DNA of 39,559 bases from CAZMXI01 sp964570205 (lineage in GTDB: Bacteria; Planctomycetota; Phycisphaerae; Tepidisphaerales; Tepidisphaeraceae), in the NCBI GenBank assembly GCA_964570205.1, contig CAZMXI010000016.1, positions 1 through 39,559 of the forward strand, written 5' to 3'. The position numbers were made by a program, and so were the translations under genes. A model generated the notes under the pieces. That model saw only the letters and a list, made by a program, of their open reading frames with translations. It did not search any database and was not told the DNA's origin. Shown in pieces: positions 1 to 7,657 of the stretch (position 1 is its first letter; every line of letters starts with the position of its first letter).

Positions 1-350
1 ACCCGCCCGCGGAAGGGAACAGAAACAGTGACGCACATCGTGTTGCGCGGTCATCCCCCGGCCATCCACGCCCAACAGCTCAAAACCCATCCCGCACCAG
101 TTCCCTCCTATTTCCAACATGAAAATAAGAAAAAAGTTCACCCCGGCGCCAACAAAACCCCTCCCCGAACGTATATAGAACAGAACGCGATGCCTGCCAT
201 TCCGCACCCCGTTGGTGCGACCTGGCCGGCGGTCAACATGAAAAGGGTGGCCCCATGCTCTTCACCACACCCCCCGGCCCGCCGGCCACGCCCAATGCCG
301 CACTCCCTATGCGCATAAACCATTATCAATACAAGCCCTATCCCCCATCT

Positions 351-380
351 ATGTCCCATTTTGTCCCAGAATGTCCCACA
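351..380. repeat. Three tandem 10-bp units with TGTCCCA core
   Basis: The blocks atgtcccatt, ttgtcccaga and atgtcccaca follow one another at an exact 10-bp period, so the TGTCCCA core falls on the same helix face three times. This is directly visible. It could be a protein-binding array upstream of the 637 gene or a decayed intergenic repeat; nothing in the sequence decides between these. Confidence 0.6.
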
Positions 381-427
381 GTACAGATTGCAGTCCCCTC
401 GATCGGTGCATCGGTGGCTCCATCTCC

Positions 428-447
428 TTCGTGCCCATTCGTGCCCT
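428..447. repeat. Two tandem 10-bp units with TTCGTGCCC core
   Basis: The units ttcgtgccca and ttcgtgccct are directly adjacent, again with a 10-bp period, about 50 bp after the TGTCCCA array. From memory, similar ATTCGTG-type short repeats occur between genes in several planctomycete-like genomes. Their function is unknown. Confidence 0.5.
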
Positions 448-636
448 TCATCGCACCGTGAGGGCCGCCCCTCACAGGCGATCGGATTATTCGTCGAAGA
501 AGACACTCAGCGGTTACAATTGCACGGCCACCCGTGGTTTGTTCTTCACGTGCTGCTGTCCATTCGCCGGTGATGAGCGTCCTGTCGCGGCGTCTTTCGA
601 CGGCCCCTAGGTGGCAGAAGACGCGTGGAGGTCAGC

Positions 637-2787
637 ATGTTCCTGATTCGTGGATTCGTCGTCATCCCACTCGTGGTGATTGCCTACATTGCCTGCTGGA
701 GGAGAGCCTCCGCCATGCGGATGCTGGGGCTGATTCTGATGGCGGTTTCCAGCGTGGTGATTCCCAGCATGTACTACATCATCGATGAAGGGGGTTTCCC
801 GGCGAGTCTGATCCTGACGATGACACTCTGGGCTATCATCGCTATTGCAGGGCTGATTACCTTTCTCTACCACCGAAAGCCACTCCATTCTCAGCAGCCG
901 CAGCTCAGAACCACACCGGAACATTTCGCTGTTGCCGAGGGAGAGAACATGTCGATCATCGTCACGTGCCGGTGCGGCGCGCGCTGCCGCATGCGGGCCC
1001 AAGACGCCGGACGACAGGGCAAGTGCAGAGACTGCGGGCAGATCATCACTATCCCGCTCCTCTCGCCTCCTACAGGCCAAGTTCCTCTGGCCGATCAGCC
1101 GCGAAGTGAAGCGGCCCGGCCCTCTGTTGCCAGCCAGACACGGTCGCCTGCGGCATCGTCGAAGAATCGCGTGATCTGGATGATGACCGGGATTGCCGTG
1201 CTGTTCGTCTGTGCAGGCGCGGCGGTATTCTACATGAGCCGCGCCGCCCGGACTGCACCAGTCGCCCGCGCAGAGACGGCCAATTTGGGATCGAAGCCAG
1301 GCAATGGCGGATCGACCGTCGGGGAGAGCTTCGCCAGAAACGGCGATGCGGCCGCGAATGGTTCTCCCAGCCCCGCCCCCCAGTCTATTGCAGGTGCTAC
1401 GCCGGCTCGCGTGGGAGGCGCAGCCGCCGATGCTTCTCTTCGGGACGGGGAGATCTTGCTGGAAACAGGAGTCACGCCAGTGGCCGCACGCAATGAGCGC
1501 GATCCGATCCGTGCGATGCCTGACACTGCATCGAACGCATCTGACGCGACCCGCGTTGGCGACACAGTCGAGGTGCTCCAGAACGGAGTTGAGCTCAAGG
1601 TCGCTGCGCGACATCCGGGCAAGAACTTGCCGGTCAACGACTCGGCGTCCATGAACAAGTTGCTGTCGGACACCATCACTGTTTCGCTGCCGTCGAAGAG
1701 CGTTAAAGCCTTCGAGGTCCCTGCCCTTCAGCGTACGCTACTGTCCGCAATTGCCCTTCCGGAGTTGCTGACGCTGCAAGGCATCGGCGACATCCAGTGT
1801 ACCGTCCTCTCGTCTTTGGCCTGGAAGATCGAGAAGACTCCCAAGAAAACAACCTGTGAAGAAATCGGGGCGGAGCACGCGGGAAGCGTCGTTTTGCTCT
1901 TGGACCGGATGTTCTTCGCTGGCACCCAGCTTGAGCCGGGCAATCTGCTCTATTTCGATGGCCGGAACTGGACGCCCATGGCAAAGGCAAAGGTGGCTGA
2001 GGCGCTGCGGACCAGCATATCTGCCGGTCCCAATAATCACCAGCCGTGGCTTTCCTGCTGCTTGGTCGCCGATGAGGAAGTGATCCTGGGCCCATTCCTG
2101 TGCGAGGAGTTTGCCAAGTGGATACGGACCAAGGAGCCCTCCGCTGCACAACTGCGTGCCTTGGTGGCCTTGCGCCAACAAGCGGCGATACCCCTGCTGG
2201 AATCCGTGCGCGAGAAAGTGCAGCCTGATGACAAGGACCTGCTCGAGTTGGGCATCAAGCATCTCAAGGACCGAGCATCCGCAACGCGCCCCATGCGGGA
2301 GTTGCACTTGCCTGCCGCTGGTCCGGCCGGCGTGCCGAAAGAACTGCGCTGGGCGGTCATCATCACTGAATCGGGGGTGCTTCCGGCCGACAACGAAGGT
2401 TTCACGATGTCGATGGCGAAAACGAGCGCCACTGTTTTCAAGGTGGGTGATCAAGACGGACTCCATTTGACTGCCTTTGCGTTGAAGCTGGACAAAGAGC
2501 CGCTCCCGATCAAGAGAATCGTCGACCTGGTCGGAGAACCAGACAAGGTCGAGCGGGGCGACCCAGCGACGCATGGAGGCAACCTACAGCTTTATGCGTA
2601 CGGCCCGATACGTCTGAGTGTCGATCCTGCCAGCGGCAACGTTGCGGGCCTGACCGCGCCGATCGGCATGCTGAAGCAGGGTCTGCGTACCAAAGCCCAG
2701 GAGGTCCTAGCACCGTACAAACAAGACGCATCCCCGTTCGCCCCGACAGAAAGCCCCGCTCTGGCCAAGCCCGCTCGCCAGCGGTAA
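637..2787 (+). CDS. Membrane protein with internal CxC/CxxC zinc ribbon
   Basis: A 716-residue protein of unknown function. ATG 637 is chosen over GTG 625 because GGAGG at 627-631 lies 5 nt upstream of it. Three hydrophobic segments (about residues 2-21, 28-49 and 57-77) are followed by a zinc-ribbon-like stretch with C111, C113, C130 and C133. A Ser/Pro-rich linker and a fourth membrane segment (about 179-200) come next. The remaining roughly 500 residues look soluble, with a low-complexity Ala/Gly/Pro linker (about 205-300) and then a mixed domain I do not recognise. Short CxC...CxxC ribbons next to a membrane helix are common in planctomycete proteins of unknown role. Which side of the membrane the C-terminal domain faces cannot be decided here. 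Confidence 0.8.
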   Translation: MFLIRGFVVIPLVVIAYIACWRRASAMRMLGLILMAVSSVVIPSMYYIIDEGGFPASLILTMTLWAIIAIAGLITFLYHRKPLHSQQPQLRTTPEHFAVAEGENMSIIVTCRCGARCRMRAQDAGRQGKCRDCGQIITIPLLSPPTGQVPLADQPRSEAARPSVASQTRSPAASSKNRVIWMMTGIAVLFVCAGAAVFYMSRAARTAPVARAETANLGSKPGNGGSTVGESFARNGDAAANGSPSPAPQSIAGATPARVGGAAADASLRDGEILLETGVTPVAARNERDPIRAMPDTASNASDATRVGDTVEVLQNGVELKVAARHPGKNLPVNDSASMNKLLSDTITVSLPSKSVKAFEVPALQRTLLSAIALPELLTLQGIGDIQCTVLSSLAWKIEKTPKKTTCEEIGAEHAGSVVLLLDRMFFAGTQLEPGNLLYFDGRNWTPMAKAKVAEALRTSISAGPNNHQPWLSCCLVADEEVILGPFLCEEFAKWIRTKEPSAAQLRALVALRQQAAIPLLESVREKVQPDDKDLLELGIKHLKDRASATRPMRELHLPAAGPAGVPKELRWAVIITESGVLPADNEGFTMSMAKTSATVFKVGDQDGLHLTAFALKLDKEPLPIKRIVDLVGEPDKVERGDPATHGGNLQLYAYGPIRLSVDPASGNVAGLTAPIGMLKQGLRTKAQEVLAPYKQDASPFAPTESPALAKPARQR

Positions 2788-2833
2788 CCTACCCCACCAT
2801 CACATTCACGTTCCTTTTCACCGGAGGTTGGGC

Positions 2834-4180
2834 ATGAATCGTCGCGATTTCCTCAAGGCCGGGGCGGCTGGCCTGGCTATGTCGGCGTTCGGAGGCCACT
2901 TCGTCCACGCGGCCGAGCAGAAAACACTCCGCGCGGGCCTCATCGGCACCGGCTGGTACGGCAAGTCGGACCTCTTCCGTCTGATCCAGGTGGCGCCTGT
3001 CGAAGTCGTATCCCTCTGCGATGTCGATAAGCGAATGGTCGCCGAGGCCGCCGACCTCGTCTCCCAGCGCCAGGCATCCAGGAAGAAGCCCCGCACCTAC
3101 GGCGACTATCGCGAGATGCTCAAGGAAAAGGACCTCGACATCGTGCTCATTGGCTCGCCGGATCATTGGCACGCATTGCAGGCGATCGCCGCCGTCGAGG
3201 CCGGCGCTGATGTCTACGTCCAGAAGCCCATCAGCGTCGATGTTGCCGAAGGCGCTGCCATGCTCGCCGCCGCCCGCAGAAGCAACCGCGTCGTCCAGGT
3301 CGGCACCCAGCGCAAGAGCACCCCTCACCTGGTCGAGTGCCGCAAGAACGTCGTCCAGGCCGGCATGCTCGGCAAGGTAGCCCAGGTCGAGATCTGCTGC
3401 TATTACCACATGCGCGCCAACGGCAACCCGCCGCTCCAGCCGGTGCCAGACTACCTCGATTACGAGATGTGGACCGGCCCCGCGCCGCTCCGCCCCTATG
3501 ATGGCATCCCCCACAAGCGATGGTGGCGCACCTTCGAGGAATACGGCAACGGCATCATGGGCGACATGTGCATCCACATGTTCGACACCGTCCGCTGGAT
3601 GCTCAACCTCGGCTGGCCGAAGCGCATCAGTTCCTCCGGCGGCATCTTCGTCCAGAAGGAAGGCAAGTCGAACATCAGCGACACCCAGACCGCCACGTTT
3701 GAATACGATAACCTGAACGTCGTCTGGAACCACCGCACATGGGGCCACTCGCCCGACCCCAAGTACCCCTGGGCCATGACCCTGTACGGCGACAAGGGCA
3801 TGCTCAAGGCCAGCGTCATGAGCTACGATTTCTACCCCCAGGGCAGGAACGAGCCCTCCATCCACAAGGATTGCGTCTACGAGCGCGAGCAGTTCCCCGA
3901 GGATGTCACCGAAAGAGACATAGAGCTCCATGCCGCCCCCGCGACCCGCGCCCACATGAAGGACTTCCTGGCGGCCATCGCCTCCCGCGGCAAGCCCGTC
4001 GCCGACATTGAGGAAGGTTACATCTCAACCGCCTCGTGCATCCTGGCGAATCTCGCCATGAAGCTCGGCCGGCCGATCAACTGGGATCCCGCCAAGGGCC
4101 AGGCCATCGGCGACGAGCAGGCCAACCGCCTGCTCAAGCGCGCCTATCGAGGCCCGTGGGTCCACCCGGCCGGCGCTTAA
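2834..4180 (+). CDS. Gfo/Idh/MocA family oxidoreductase, Tat-exported
   Basis: A 448-residue NAD(P)-dependent sugar oxidoreductase-like protein. ATG 2834 is supported by GGAGG at 2823-2827. The N-terminus has a Tat signal (NRRDFLKAG followed by a hydrophobic stretch and a VHAAEQ-type cleavage site), so it is probably exported. The Rossmann fold starts with GLIGTGWYG, and SPDHWHALQAI and YVQKPIS follow. The family's EKP motif reads QKP here, a variant I believe is frequent in exported planctomycete members. The C-terminal half carries the GFO/IDH/MocA-type sheet domain. Substrate is unknown; family members act on sugars, inositols or their oxidised derivatives, and the neighbouring sugar-related genes fit that. 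It converges on the DUF1593 gene, with 9 nt between the stops. Confidence 0.93.
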   Translation: MNRRDFLKAGAAGLAMSAFGGHFVHAAEQKTLRAGLIGTGWYGKSDLFRLIQVAPVEVVSLCDVDKRMVAEAADLVSQRQASRKKPRTYGDYREMLKEKDLDIVLIGSPDHWHALQAIAAVEAGADVYVQKPISVDVAEGAAMLAAARRSNRVVQVGTQRKSTPHLVECRKNVVQAGMLGKVAQVEICCYYHMRANGNPPLQPVPDYLDYEMWTGPAPLRPYDGIPHKRWWRTFEEYGNGIMGDMCIHMFDTVRWMLNLGWPKRISSSGGIFVQKEGKSNISDTQTATFEYDNLNVVWNHRTWGHSPDPKYPWAMTLYGDKGMLKASVMSYDFYPQGRNEPSIHKDCVYEREQFPEDVTERDIELHAAPATRAHMKDFLAAIASRGKPVADIEEGYISTASCILANLAMKLGRPINWDPAKGQAIGDEQANRLLKRAYRGPWVHPAGA

Positions 4181-4189
4181 AGGCGCAAC

Positions 4190-5197
4190 CTATGCGCCGT
4201 ACCACTGCCAGCGGCCTTTCCAGTTGGCCAGGAAGGCCGCCCGCCATTTGGCGATGGTGTTCTGGCAGGCGGGCGCGGGCAGGTCGAGGTCGGTGTGGTA
4301 ATTGGGGAACCTGTCCGGGGCGGGCGCGCGAAACTGCCCGCCCCAGCTTTCCTGCGCGGGGTCGTCGACATTCCCGACTCCGCCCAGCGCCGGCGACAGC
4401 AGGTACAGCAGTGAGGCGGAGTCGCTCTCCTTGAGGATTTCATCCGCACCGCCGCTGACCGGAAAGGCGTCGCCGCATCGGGTCGTGAACTTGCCCCCGT
4501 GAGTCGTCCCCCGGCCGCGGATATTGCGGAGGATGAACTGGCGGTTGTTCCACTCGCCGCCCTGGTCGCCTCCGAGGTATACGCCGCGGAAAGTATCGCG
4601 CGATCGCGGGGGCATCACGCCGTTCTCGATCCACCAGAGCCGCGGGCACCGCTGTTCCATGAAGCGGTAGACAAAATCGCGGCTGGCCGGGTCGTTCTGG
4701 GTGTTGGTCGACCCGATGGCGTACAGGCGGATTTGCTCGGCGATGCCCGGGTCATCGTGCAAAGCCTGGGCGACATCGGTCAATGACCCCCAGCACAGCA
4801 CCCACAGCGGCCGGTTGTGCGGATCGGGCGCGTTGGCGCGATGGATGATCCACTGCGAGCCCTTCGTGGCAGCGCCAGGCGCTGGCGGGCGGGGTTTTGT
4901 GTGGCCCTGCCTGATGGTGGCGAGGATGTCCGCCTCGGCCATCAGGGCGGCGTGTCCGCGTGCGCGCAGGTGATCCACATCCACGCGCTGCACCCAGTGC
5001 GCAACCAGGTCGGCCGAGGGGACTGAGTTTGGCCCGGGCGTCGAGATGATGCCCTCGAAGCGGAGGATGTCGGAGTAGTGAATCAGCCGGTAGAGCGACT
5101 GGATATCATCCGGGTCGCCGCCGAGGTCGGTGCAGACCAGGACGCGATAGGTCGCCTGAGGCGTCGGCTCGGAAGGGGATCGGGCGAAAAGGGGCAT
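4190..5197 (-). CDS. DUF1593 / nucleoside-hydrolase-like protein
   Basis: A 335-residue protein. Near the N-terminus it shows VLVCTDLGGDPDD, resembling the Asp-rich calcium-binding motif (DTDxGxDD) of inosine-uridine nucleoside hydrolases. WVLCWGSLTDVAQAL and the Trp-rich C-terminus are typical of the DUF1593 (Sde182-like) family, annotated as nucleoside-hydrolase-like and often found with polysaccharide-degrading enzymes. Family members likely cleave an N- or O-glycosidic bond, but the substrate is not established. ATG 5197 is used; an in-frame GTG at 5206 is possible, and neither has a good ribosome binding site. No signal peptide is clear from this start. Confidence 0.85.
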   Translation of the reverse strand: MPLFARSPSEPTPQATYRVLVCTDLGGDPDDIQSLYRLIHYSDILRFEGIISTPGPNSVPSADLVAHWVQRVDVDHLRARGHAALMAEADILATIRQGHTKPRPPAPGAATKGSQWIIHRANAPDPHNRPLWVLCWGSLTDVAQALHDDPGIAEQIRLYAIGSTNTQNDPASRDFVYRFMEQRCPRLWWIENGVMPPRSRDTFRGVYLGGDQGGEWNNRQFILRNIRGRGTTHGGKFTTRCGDAFPVSGGADEILKESDSASLLYLLSPALGGVGNVDDPAQESWGGQFRAPAPDRFPNYHTDLDLPAPACQNTIAKWRAAFLANWKGRWQWYGA

Positions 5198-5326
5198 GCA
5201 TACCACATCGGCCCGTGACAGGGGCGGGCTTCAATGTGGCATTCTGCTATGATGGCAGCATTCGGCATGCTGAGACAGCTCACAATTTGCTGTTCATTGT
5301 GGTAGATTGATGTCGACGAGGCCGCC

Positions 5327-6181
5327 ATGGATGCACACGCAAGACGCGGATGCGGCTGGATTATCGCCGCCGAAGCCCTTGAGGCCCGGCGAACGCTGAA
5401 TGGCGATGACCTGGTGATCGACGGAACCACCCTGGGCGATACGATCGACCTCCGGCAGGAATTTGATGAGCTGATCATAACGGTCAATGGGCAGGCCCGG
5501 ACGGTCGCGGCATCGCAGCACAGTTCATTCGTCATCCGGGCTGGCAAGGGCAACGACACGATCATCCTCGACGCCAGTGTGACGGTCGGGTTTGCGATCG
5601 ATGGCGGCCCCGGCCACGACCATCTCGTCGGCGGTTCGGGGGACGACTCGCTCGACGGCGGGTCTGGCCGGGACACGCTCGACGGCGGAGGCGGCGGTAA
5701 CAGGGTGGAGTACAACGGCCGGAAGAGCGGCGTTGTCATTCGGCTGGATGGCTCCGGATTCAGCGGCCGCCCGCGTGAGCGGGACCAGATCCGCAACATT
5801 GAGAATGCAACAGGTGGCACTGGCCCCGACCGCATCTATGGCACTTCAGGTCCCAATCTCCTGGATGGTTCGACCGGCAGGGACAGCCTCTACGGCGGAG
5901 ATGGCAACGACACGCTTCTGGGGGGTCCCGGCGGCGACCGCCTCGACGGCGGGCCGGGCGCGGATCAGTTGATTGGCGGCGCTGGCGACGACCGCCTGTT
6001 TGGCCAGGACTGGGCCATTTCCGATGCGCTGGATGGCGGACCTGGCAACAACCGGGCGTACGCCGACCGCCAGTGGGTGACGCCCTGGGGCGGCATCGGT
6101 TCGCTCTTCGGGCATTACGAGCAGGATGCGATTACCGCGGTGCGGTACACATCCTTCAGGACTTTCGTCGGCCCCGGTTGA
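5327..6181 (+). CDS. RTX-type calcium-binding repeat protein
   Basis: A 284-residue protein made largely of Gly/Asp-rich nonapeptide repeats of the GGxGxDxLxG type (for example GGSGDDSLDGG, GGDGNDTLLGG and GGAGDDRLFG), arranged in two blocks around residues 85-130 and 165-230. Such repeats fold into a calcium-bound parallel beta-roll and are typical of secreted or surface proteins. Near the N-terminus (residues 16-24, EALEARRTL) is a degenerate form of the LEPR-XLL motif common at the N-termini of planctomycete surface proteins. The C-terminus is a non-repeat tail. It is short compared with toxins of the family, carries no enzymatic domain, and is probably structural. No type I secretion genes are in the window. 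Confidence 0.85.
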   Translation: MDAHARRGCGWIIAAEALEARRTLNGDDLVIDGTTLGDTIDLRQEFDELIITVNGQARTVAASQHSSFVIRAGKGNDTIILDASVTVGFAIDGGPGHDHLVGGSGDDSLDGGSGRDTLDGGGGGNRVEYNGRKSGVVIRLDGSGFSGRPRERDQIRNIENATGGTGPDRIYGTSGPNLLDGSTGRDSLYGGDGNDTLLGGPGGDRLDGGPGADQLIGGAGDDRLFGQDWAISDALDGGPGNNRAYADRQWVTPWGGIGSLFGHYEQDAITAVRYTSFRTFVGPG

Positions 6182-6258
6182 TTCGTGGCCAGTCCCGCCA
6201 ATTGCCCTCTGCTCCCGCCGGGTGCACAATAGGCCACCAATCCACAGGAGGACCTGAC

Positions 6259-7547
6259 ATGATGCGAGCAGCGGCGGTGGCGGCGATTTCGGCGTGCCTG
6301 GCGGGGTCGGCGGCGGCGGATCAGTTCCGGCAGACCCTGATCAGCAACACGGCCAACATCAACGTGACCTCGGCCGACATCCAGTCCAGGGATGTCACGC
6401 CCGGCAGCCCGGCATGGTCGATCCGCAAGCTCACGCTTCACGGCGGCAAGCAGGAAGGGGTGGACCTGGTCATCATCGACAATGGGAAGATGAAGATTAC
6501 GCTCATCCCCACGCGGGGGATGGGCATTTACTCGGTCGAGATGGGCGATATGCGGCTCGGGTGGGATTCGCCGGTGAAGGAGATCGTCCATCCGCAGTTC
6601 ATCAACCTGACCAGCCGCGACGGCCTGGGATGGTTGGAGGGATTCAACGAATTCATGGTCCGCTGCGGGATGGAATTCAGCGGGCATCCGGGAAAGGATG
6701 AGTTCATCAACAACGTCGGCGACAAGGCGACGATGGACCTGACGCTGCACGGCCGGGTGGGCAACCTGCCAGCCCAGGAAGTCGTGGTCGTGGTCGAAAA
6801 GCAGGCGCCCTACACCATCGCGGTCATCGGGCACGTGGATGAGCGGATGTTCTACGGGCCGAAGCTGGAGTTGCGAGCCATGCTCTCGACCGAGCCGGGT
6901 TCCAACAGCTTCCGCATCTCCGATGCGATCACCAACCGCGGCGCTGCCGAGCAGGAGGTCCAGATGCTCTACCACGTCAATTTCGGCCGGCCGCTGCTGG
7001 AGGAGGGCGCTGCTTTCGTCGGTGCAGTCGAGCGCGTCACGCCATTCAACGACAACGCCGCCAGGGGCATATCCACCTACGCGCAGTACGCCGGCCCGAA
7101 GCTCGGCTTCATCGAGCAGGTCTACTGCATCCGCCCGCTGGCCGATGAGCGGGGCCACACCACCGTAATGCTGCGGAATCAGAAACAGGACCGCGGCGTG
7201 TCGATGGAGTATGCGATCGACACGTTGCCCTATCTGACACTGTGGAAGAACACCGCCGCCGAGCGGGAGGGCTACGTGACCGGCGTCGAGCCGGGCACCG
7301 GCTATCCATCCNNNNNNNNNNCGACGCGGCGATCGTTCACAAGCTGCGTGGGCGTCCATCCAACCGGCGGATCGAGCGCAAGGCCGGCCGCGTGCCCAAG
7401 CTGGCCGCGGACGCCAGCCGCAGCATGAACATCACGTTCACCCTCCACGACAGGGCTGAGCAGGTGCGGCAGGTCGCCGAGCGCATCGCCAATATCCAGG
7501 CGCAGCGACAGCCTGTCATCGACCAGCAGCCCGTGAAGGTGGAATAG
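6259..7547 (+). pseudogene. DUF4432 aldose-epimerase-fold protein, split by assembly gap
   Basis: The gene starts at ATG 6259 (GGAGGACCTGAC upstream) with a signal peptide (AAAVAAISACLAGSAAAD). It continues with the DUF4432 pattern, a galactose-mutarotase-like beta-sandwich: IIDNGKMKITLIPTRGMGI, LGWDSPVKEIVHP, LHGRVGNLPA and LYHVNFGRPLLE. The frame is lost at ten Ns (7312-7321). The C-terminal piece (NRRIERKAGRVPKL through to the stop) lies in another frame after the gap. TCCATCC occurs at 7305-7311 and again at 7355-7361. Joining these two copies restores one frame reading GYPSNRRIERK, as expected for the family, and gives a 412-residue protein. It is therefore most likely an intact gene damaged by scaffolding, not a true pseudogene. 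The role is probably periplasmic sugar epimerase or sugar binding. Confidence 0.85.
7312..7321. other. Assembly gap (10 N)
   Basis: Ten unknown bases interrupt the DUF4432 gene. The placeholder length is probably arbitrary. Bases 7322-7354, directly after it, do not continue the family's sequence and look like erroneous contig-end sequence. Confidence 0.99.
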
Positions 7548-7596
7548 GAACCGACGTTGCGACGGGAGAAACGGCGGGATTGCGTCCGCCGGCACC

Positions 7597-7625
7597 TTGA
7601 CGTCCGCTCGGCCGCGAACCACAAT
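7597..7625 (+). promoter_or_regulatory. Candidate sigma70-type promoter of the retron operon
   Basis: TTGACG (7597-7602, five of six matches to the -35 consensus), a 17-nt spacer, and CACAAT (7620-7625, four of six to the -10 consensus). Transcription would begin near 7632, about 26 nt before the ATG of the first retron gene. Found by eye only. Confidence 0.45.
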
Positions 7626-7657
7626 CCCCTCGGTCCGACTGGCAACGGGGTTCTGGG

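Larger units (their letters stand above)
1..636. other. Intergenic region without a convincing gene
   Basis: The open frames here (longest about 120 codons, leftward from 506) have compositions rich in Arg, Cys, Pro and His that look like random high-GC reading, no recognisable domain and no convincing ribosome binding site. The only ordered signal is the pair of short phased repeats at 351-380 and 428-447, listed separately. The region probably contains the promoter of the gene starting at 637, but no clear -35/-10 pair was found. Confidence 0.6.

Noticed and set aside
138..506. Leftward 122-codon frame in the first 600 bases
   Set aside because: Composition rich in Cys, Arg and Gly, no ribosome binding site, no recognisable domain, overlaps other equally long random frames.
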